Positions 7,331 through 10,530 of a DNA stretch of 10,530 bases are shown here, piece by piece (the first letter of the stretch is position 1; each line of letters starts with the position of its first letter). The position numbers and the translations under genes were made by a program. The stretch lies in assembly GCA_021802225.1 (NCBI GenBank), contig JAKAAS010000024.1, positions 1 to 10,530 on the forward strand. Direction: 5' to 3'. This DNA is from Bacillota bacterium. Its GTDB lineage: Bacteria > Bacillota_E > Sulfobacillia > Sulfobacillales > Sulfobacillaceae. The notes beneath the pieces are model-generated. The model saw only the letters and a list, made by a program, of their open reading frames with translations, did no database searches and was not told where the DNA came from.

Positions 7331-8017
7331 TTAATCTACGCTCAAACCGCTGTCCTCCAGGGCATCGTCCATAATCTCCTCCATGATGTCGTGCAGTCCT
7401 TCGTCCACCTGGCTGATCATGTCGAGAGTGCCCGTTAATTTCCAAATGGCGTACAGCTCATGCATGGTTTTCTCTTCCACCTGCCACGACAGTCCCGTGG
7501 TGTGCAGAGTTTCAGGGGGAAGCGCTCGCCGCCAGACGTCAAGATTGTCTGACACGGTCTTGACTTGGGGGCCCCAATCAGGAAAGGCGTCTTCCTGCAG
7601 CATATCCGGCGAGACCTGTGTTCCCGTGGTCATAATCTTGTAGATGATCCGGGTATACCCAGCCAGAGCTTCTTTCATCGATCGCAACCCGTTGTTGACG
7701 GCGACCTCACGCATGATCGTAATCAGCCCCCCGGGACTGTTTTGCCGTGGGCAGCGGTTGCAGGAAAAGCATTGGGAGCAATTCCACACATCGTCGTTAA
7801 GCTGCTCATAGAACAGCTCGACATCTTCGCGCGCAAGGGTCTGGGTAATCTTCCTAGGGGAAAAATCATAAAAGCGGGCCGACGGGCACGCCGCCACACA
7901 GATGCCGCACTCGTAACAGCCGTAAAGATAGTCCTGGTACCGGGCATCCGCCTTGACTTCATCAAATAATCTCTTTTTTTCCTCTAGCGCGACTTCTCTG
8001 TACAAATCTGAGGGCAT
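7331..8017 (-). CDS. shdrC1: sHdrC1, ferredoxin-like subunit of the sulfur-oxidising Hdr-like complex
   Basis: A 228-residue HdrC-like protein that should wire the CCG subunit to the flavin subunit. The first cluster site is canonical (Cys34/37/40/44, CX2CX2CX3CP, followed by YDFSPRKI). The second is Cys80/83/86/89 and reads CX2CX2CX2CP, one residue shorter than the usual motif. The C-terminal part (115-228) is mostly helical and acidic with no further cysteines. ATG 8017 is chosen over the longer open frame because AAGGAGG lies exactly 7 nt upstream (8025-8031); the extension up to 8110 would overlap the preceding gene by about 70 nt. It follows the DsrE gene by 22 nt and has its own strong ribosome binding site, so it is probably well translated. 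Confidence 0.92.
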   Translation of the reverse strand: MPSDLYREVALEEKKRLFDEVKADARYQDYLYGCYECGICVAACPSARFYDFSPRKITQTLAREDVELFYEQLNDDVWNCSQCFSCNRCPRQNSPGGLITIMREVAVNNGLRSMKEALAGYTRIIYKIMTTGTQVSPDMLQEDAFPDWGPQVKTVSDNLDVWRRALPPETLHTTGLSWQVEEKTMHELYAIWKLTGTLDMISQVDEGLHDIMEEIMDDALEDSGLSVD

Positions 8018-8039
8018 TGCCCGACCTCCTTCGGAAAGC

Positions 8040-8507
8040 TTAGACGAAGAGACTGATTTTGGCATCCCGGGCGAAGTCCAAAAATGTCGCCGCCCCCACC
8101 GCATCCTCAACTTCCGGGACTAAATCTCCGCGCTTGACGCCGAGCACATCCATCGACATCTGGCACGCCAGCATATGCACCCCCAGTTCCTTGGCCTCCG
8201 TCAGAAACTCCCGGATAGACATGACATCGGAGCTGGCAAATTGGCTGCGCATCATCGACGACACCATTCTAGAGCCAAAAGGCACCATACCAGCCGCGCG
8301 CGCCATGGTGGGCATTCCGGGATTTCCCGCAATGGATACCCCCAGATTGTCGATTTTATCCTTGTTGATCACATCCAGACCCCAGAAGGTGAAAAACAGC
8401 ATACACTCCATATCCATGGCCGCCGCGGCGGTCGCCAGGATAAATGGAGGGTACGCCATGTCCAGACTGCCCTTGGAAACAATGATGGCCAAACGGTCTA
8501 GCGCCAA
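8040..8507 (-). CDS. DsrE-family sulfurtransferase, DsrE3-like, first gene of the sHdr operon
   Basis: A 155-residue DsrE/DsrF-like protein. Family marks are LAIIVSKGSLDMAYPP at 6-21, CMLFFTFWGLDVI at 35-47, and ACQMSMDVLGV at 114-124, with Cys115 as the likely persulfide-carrying residue. Cys35 is the only other cysteine. No membrane-spanning anchor is evident, though 22-42 is hydrophobic as usual for the fold. Proteins of this group shuttle sulfane sulfur in the cytoplasm and are regular companions of sHdr clusters, which is the role inferred here. The start must be TTG 8507, because the frame is closed by TAG a few codons upstream and the ATG at 8523 is out of frame. A run of six G (8516-8521), 8 nt away, is the only Shine-Dalgarno-like sequence. 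The exact subtype (DsrE2, E3A and so on) is not certain. Confidence 0.9.
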   Translation of the reverse strand: MALDRLAIIVSKGSLDMAYPPFILATAAAAMDMECMLFFTFWGLDVINKDKIDNLGVSIAGNPGMPTMARAAGMVPFGSRMVSSMMRSQFASSDVMSIREFLTEAKELGVHMLACQMSMDVLGVKRGDLVPEVEDAVGAATFLDFARDAKISLFV

Positions 8508-8542
8508 TGCACTCGCCCCCCATCCCTATTCTCACTCAATAC

Positions 8543-8558
8543 GACTAGTACTTTAGTC
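8543..8558. promoter_or_regulatory. Palindrome at the predicted sHdr start site, possible operator
   Basis: The arms GACTA (8543-8547) and TAGTC (8554-8558) are perfect inverted copies around 6 bases that continue the symmetry (AGTACT). They would cover about +1 to +16 of the predicted minus-strand transcript, where a repressor would block transcription. A 5' leader hairpin is the other reading. Arms of 5 bp are short, so chance is possible. Confidence 0.3.
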
Positions 8559-8565
8559 TTGATTC

Positions 8566-8594
8566 ATGATATATTGTTTAAGTTTAAAATACAA
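8566..8594 (-). promoter_or_regulatory. Predicted sigma-A promoter of the dsrE-shdr-etf-emo operon
   Basis: On the minus strand, TTGTAT (8594-8589) is followed after exactly 17 nt by TATCAT (8571-8566). The -10 matches consensus at 5 of 6 positions and the -35 at 3 of 6. The predicted start near 8559 leaves a leader of about 50 nt before TTG 8507. No other good promoter is visible within the tightly packed operon. Confidence 0.5.
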
Positions 8595-8598
8595 CCAA

Positions 8599-8615
8599 AT
8601 TCATATTTTGTGAAT
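8599..8615. promoter_or_regulatory. AT-rich palindrome just upstream of the sHdr -35, possible regulator site
   Basis: ATTCA (8599-8603) and TGAAT (8611-8615) are perfect inverted arms around 7 AT-rich bases. The site lies directly upstream of the predicted -35 of the sHdr promoter and about 17 nt upstream of the -35 candidate facing the other way, so one regulator could act on both. ATTC/GAAT-type palindromes are used by sulfane-sulfur-sensing ArsR-family repressors, but the spacing here (9 nt between ATTC and GAAT) need not match, and no regulator gene is in the window. Confidence 0.35.
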
Positions 8616-8631
8616 ACAATAACTTTTACAG

Positions 8632-8658
8632 TTGACGCCGAGAGACTTTTTCTATACC
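8632..8658 (+). promoter_or_regulatory. Weak candidate promoter for the small unknown gene
   Basis: TTGACG (8632-8637) matches the -35 consensus at 5 of 6 positions. TATACC (8653-8658) is a fair -10, but the spacer is only 15 nt, shorter than ideal. The implied leader is about 38 nt. It is the best plus-strand candidate in the AT-rich spacer. Confidence 0.35.
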
Positions 8659-8702
8659 AAAGTTTTTTTCAACACCACCCACTTTGAGGAGGCAAAAATG
8701 TG

Positions 8703-9062
8703 ATGACCACCTATCCCGTCGCCCTTTCCTACCTGGAAACATGGTATCCGGGTCTCCCGGCCATTTTGATTCCCGTCAATCAAGCTCTGCGCAATATCAA
8801 TCGGGGCAAAATGGATTATCTGCCGTACAGCCATGCGACCCCGGGATTTTCATGGTACATGGAAGCGTTGCTGACACCCCAGGGAGAAAGCAAGCCTCCC
8901 GCCATCGGCCACTGGCAGCTGCGATTGTCCTCTCCCGATGGCGCGGAAATCGTACTTCAAGGAAAGAGCCAGGAGCGCGAAGAGCGTGGTATGGTGATTT
9001 TCCGCTGCCCGTCGCCGGAACGTGAAGAGGCGCTGGCCTCTGCCAACATCCTTCCGGAATAG
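8703..9062 (+). CDS. Small protein of unknown function, divergent from the sHdr operon
   Basis: A 119-residue protein I cannot place in a family. It has no signal peptide, membrane segment or metal-binding cysteine set; the only cysteine is near residue 101 (FRCPS). The N-terminal half is rich in aromatic residues and proline (YLETWYPGLPAILIPVNQAL, then YLPYSHATPGFSWYMEALL). The middle (WQLRLSSPDGAEIVL) has the alternating pattern of a beta hairpin, and the C-terminus is charged. It is real by its ribosome binding site: GAGGAGG at 8686-8692 is 10 nt from ATG 8703 and 7 nt from an in-frame GTG at 8700, which could also serve as the start. The ATG at 8698 is closed at once by TGA. It shares the regulatory spacer with the sHdr operon, so co-regulation is possible. 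Confidence 0.75.
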   Translation: MTTYPVALSYLETWYPGLPAILIPVNQALRNINRGKMDYLPYSHATPGFSWYMEALLTPQGESKPPAIGHWQLRLSSPDGAEIVLQGKSQEREERGMVIFRCPSPEREEALASANILPE

Positions 9063-9079
9063 CCTGACAGGACAGCAAT

Positions 9080-9117
9080 GAGGCCAGCACGGCTGCGACG
9101 TACACCGCGCTGGCCTC
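9080..9117. terminator. GC-rich hairpin between two convergent genes
   Basis: GAGGCCAGC (9080-9088) and GCTGGCCTC (9109-9117) form a perfect 9-bp stem. After one A-C mismatch the stem continues for 3 bp. It lies between the stop codons of two converging genes, where a bidirectional terminator is expected. No T-tract follows on either strand, so it is not a classical intrinsic terminator. Confidence 0.4.
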
Positions 9118-9145
9118 GGCCGGCACAAGACTATCTGTTCGCTTC

Positions 9146-10102
9146 TCAGGTGGCGGGCAATTCCGCGGCAGTTCCCTGGCCGGTAGTCAGCGCCACGGCC
9201 TGGCCATAGCGGTTAAGGATCAGCGCATAGGGAGGAAAGCTGGAATCGCCCACGCCAACCACTTCATGGCCCCAGCGGCCTGAGCGCTCCCACACCGCCA
9301 TGTCCTGAGCCGTCATCGCACCGCGCAGCAGGGAACGCACGGTTGGGAGGTCCCCCTTCAGCGCATAAATGTTGCCGGGCTGCGGTGTGACTGTGGCCTG
9401 CTGCCCACCGACCGTCCACGTGGTCCACCTTTTGGTCATCCATGTCGACGACCTGTCCGACGACGGGAAAGAGAATGCACTGTACCACTGCCCGCCGACG
9501 CGCCAGACGGCCGTGTCCGCTGTGATTCCTTTCGGAGGGAGCAGTCCCCAAGCCCCCTGCGACCAGGCCGTCGCATGGGCCGTTTGGGCCGCTTTTTCTC
9601 CATGGGCTACAATAGATGGCCAGAGAAGGTACGTGCGGGCGGCCAGAGCGGCGCTGACGGGGCCCTGGCCCGCACTATTGACAGGGGCAATCCAATAAGT
9701 ATAGAGCGTTCCCGGCGCCACCCCGTCATCGACAAAAGTCACCGTCGTTCCAGACTGGCTGACTTGTCCAATCTTTACGGCCTGCTGGTAGGTTTGCGTG
9801 CCTTCAGCGCGGAATATTGCATAGGACGCGGCGCCTTTCACCCTCGTCCAGGCGATGGTCACATGCTGGGCGCCCCACGAAAGTTGGATGCCGGACGGAC
9901 TGTGAGCTGGAGGCTCCTGGGGCACCCTGGCCTCTTGCCGCGCCAGCGCTTGGCGGGCGTTGTCAAGCTGGCTCAGCACCGGGCGGACCTGGCTCATCTC
10001 TGCCATGCTTCCGGCCATATAAGCCGCCGGCAGCAGAATCAGGACGCCCGCTGCCGCAGATCCCAGTAGAATTCGGCGGCCATTGCGCGAAATAGAACCC
10101 AT
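9146..10102 (-). CDS. Membrane-anchored or exported protein with a fibronectin type III-like domain
   Basis: A 318-residue protein. Residues 1-10 are basic (SRNGRR) and 11-30 are hydrophobic, giving a signal anchor or a signal peptide; the RR pair is only weakly Tat-like. A helical, possibly coiled-coil stretch (36-58) and a Pro-rich linker (61-70) lead to a fibronectin III-like domain at about 72-157, with VTIAWTRVKGAASYAIFRAE, VTFVDDGVAPGTLYTYWIAPVNSAGQGPVS in the expected order. The C-terminal 160 residues are rich in Trp, Gly, Ser and Thr, with no recognised family and no cysteine. AAGGAGG stands 6 nt before ATG 10102. Fn3 modules usually mediate binding outside the cell; the partner cannot be read here. 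It is transcribed on its own, with no evident link to sulfur oxidation. Confidence 0.82.
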   Translation of the reverse strand: MGSISRNGRRILLGSAAAGVLILLPAAYMAGSMAEMSQVRPVLSQLDNARQALARQEARVPQEPPAHSPSGIQLSWGAQHVTIAWTRVKGAASYAIFRAEGTQTYQQAVKIGQVSQSGTTVTFVDDGVAPGTLYTYWIAPVNSAGQGPVSAALAARTYLLWPSIVAHGEKAAQTAHATAWSQGAWGLLPPKGITADTAVWRVGGQWYSAFSFPSSDRSSTWMTKRWTTWTVGGQQATVTPQPGNIYALKGDLPTVRSLLRGAMTAQDMAVWERSGRWGHEVVGVGDSSFPPYALILNRYGQAVALTTGQGTAAELPAT

Positions 10103-10143
10103 AAATCCTCCTTAGTGAACCTGAGCTGTCGAGAGACACCGAA

Positions 10144-10177
10144 TATTATCAAATAATAACAGTATACTACAGCGGCT
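10144..10177 (-). promoter_or_regulatory. AT-rich promoter candidate region of the Fn3-protein gene
   Basis: On the minus strand the stretch holds TATACT, 5 of 6 to the -10 consensus, and further down GATAAT, also 5 of 6. Neither has a clear -35 at the proper distance. A perfect palindrome, TATTAT-CAA-ATAATA (10144-10158), overlaps the second. The promoter probably lies here, but the exact one cannot be chosen. Confidence 0.3.
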
Positions 10178-10226
10178 TTTTCATCTATGGTTCCTTCCAC
10201 CGGACATGTTCATTTGTTAGAAAGCT

Positions 10227-10255
10227 TTGATATTCATTCACAAATGAGATAAAAT
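10227..10255 (+). promoter_or_regulatory. Near-consensus sigma-A promoter of cimA
   Basis: TTGATA (10227-10232) and TAAAAT (10250-10255) each match consensus at 5 of 6 positions and are separated by exactly 17 nt. Transcription should start near 10262, giving a leader of about 70 nt. A short palindrome, TCATT-CACA-AATGA (10234-10247), fills most of the spacer and could be an operator. Confidence 0.6.
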
Positions 10256-10334
10256 TTACGGAACCAGCATATTTTCCTAATGCCTGACCCTCGGCTGGCA
10301 TTCAAGCAACTCCTAGGAAGTGATGATTGCACTG

Positions 10335-10530
10335 ATGACAAACCGTATCCAATTATATGACACGACTCTGCGTGACGGGACCCAAAGGCGCGGCATCAGC
10401 CTTTCGGTCGAGGACAAGTTGCAGATAGCCCAATTGCTCGATGAATTCGGCTTTGACTATATCGAAGGCGGGTGGCCTGCTTCCAATCCTAAGGACACTG
10501 CGTTCTTCACCTCGGTACGGAGCCGCATGT
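10335..10530 (+). CDS. cimA: Citramalate synthase, N-terminal part, cut by the window edge
   Basis: The first 65 codons of an HMGL-like/alpha-isopropylmalate synthase family enzyme. The [22 protein letters not shown] signature holds the Arg and Asp of the active site. [14 protein letters not shown] is the form seen in citramalate synthases rather than LeuA, which points to condensation of pyruvate with acetyl-CoA in the pyruvate route to isoleucine. ATG 10335 is preferred because [15 protein letters not shown] fits the usual start and AGGAAGTGAT (10315-10324), an extended Shine-Dalgarno sequence with one mismatch, ends 10 nt upstream. An in-frame ATG at 10323 overlaps that site and is less likely. 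It has its own promoter and no evident tie to the sHdr operon beyond neighbourhood. A T-box was looked for in the leader and not found. Confidence 0.9.
   Translation, partial: MTNRIQLYDTTLRDGTQRRGISLSVEDKLQIAQLLDEFGFDYIEGGWPASNPKDTAFFTSVRSRM

Noticed and set aside
8018..8110. N-terminal extension of shdrC1 up to 8110
   Set aside because: It would overlap the DsrE gene by about 70 nt. The ATG at 8017 has an ideal ribosome binding site and family-like start.
9575..10069. Plus-strand open frames opposite the Fn3-like gene
   Set aside because: Arg/Pro-rich translations without a ribosome site, opposite a gene with a good ribosome site and a recognisable domain.
10234..10247. Same operator as at the sHdr promoter, because both contain ATTCACAAA
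   Set aside because: Only 9 AT-rich bases are shared and the arms of the two palindromes differ in sequence and spacing.
10262..10334. T-box riboswitch before cimA
   Set aside because: The leader is only about 70 nt long and lacks the conserved T-box sequence and a terminator.
1..10530. CRISPR arrays, tRNA or rRNA genes, insertion sequences, phage genes
   Set aside because: No regularly spaced repeats, no cloverleaf or rRNA sequence, and no transposase or integrase coding was seen.

Overview
The window reads as chromosomal DNA from a sulfur-oxidising bacterium. The closest fit is a Gram-positive, menaquinone-using, probably acidophilic or thermophilic Firmicute of the Sulfobacillus kind. 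That assignment is an inference from three things: strong AGGAGG-type ribosome binding sites, a gene set ending in an Etf:menaquinone oxidoreductase, and the branch of the sHdr system that is found with etfAB. No rRNA or other phylogenetic marker is present to confirm it.

Most of the window (8507 down to 1, minus strand) is one compact operon of nine genes in transcription order: a DsrE-family sulfurtransferase, shdrC1, shdrB1, shdrA, a Trp-rich shdrH ('hyp'), a fused shdrC2-B2 protein (shdrB3), etfB, etfA, and a membrane-bound EMO-type FeS oxidoreductase (emo) that runs off the left edge. Intergenic gaps are 2-35 nt, with overlaps of 1 nt and 29 nt. This is the layout of the sulfur-oxidising heterodisulfide-reductase-like (sHdr) pathway in its etfAB-linked form. 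The DsrE protein would pass on sulfane sulfur. The sHdr core would oxidise it, in known systems while it is bound to a lipoate-binding protein. Electrons would leave through FeS clusters and flavin to EtfAB, then through EMO into the menaquinone pool. The lipoate-binding protein and its lipoylation genes, expected partners, are not in this window.

A 195-bp AT-rich divergent intergenic region (8508-8702) carries a good minus-strand promoter for the operon, two short palindromes placed like operators, and a weaker plus-strand promoter for a small gene of unknown function (8703-9062). That gene converges on a membrane- or export-targeted fibronectin-III-like protein (9146-10102, minus). The two are separated by a GC-rich hairpin. 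After a second AT-rich divergent spacer with a near-consensus sigma-A promoter, a citramalate synthase gene (cimA) starts at about 10335 and is cut by the right edge.

At the left edge, the first 30 bases repeat in inverted orientation (one mismatch) a stretch about 980 bases further in, inside the same gene. This looks like a contig-end chimera rather than biology, so the last few emo codons should not be trusted.
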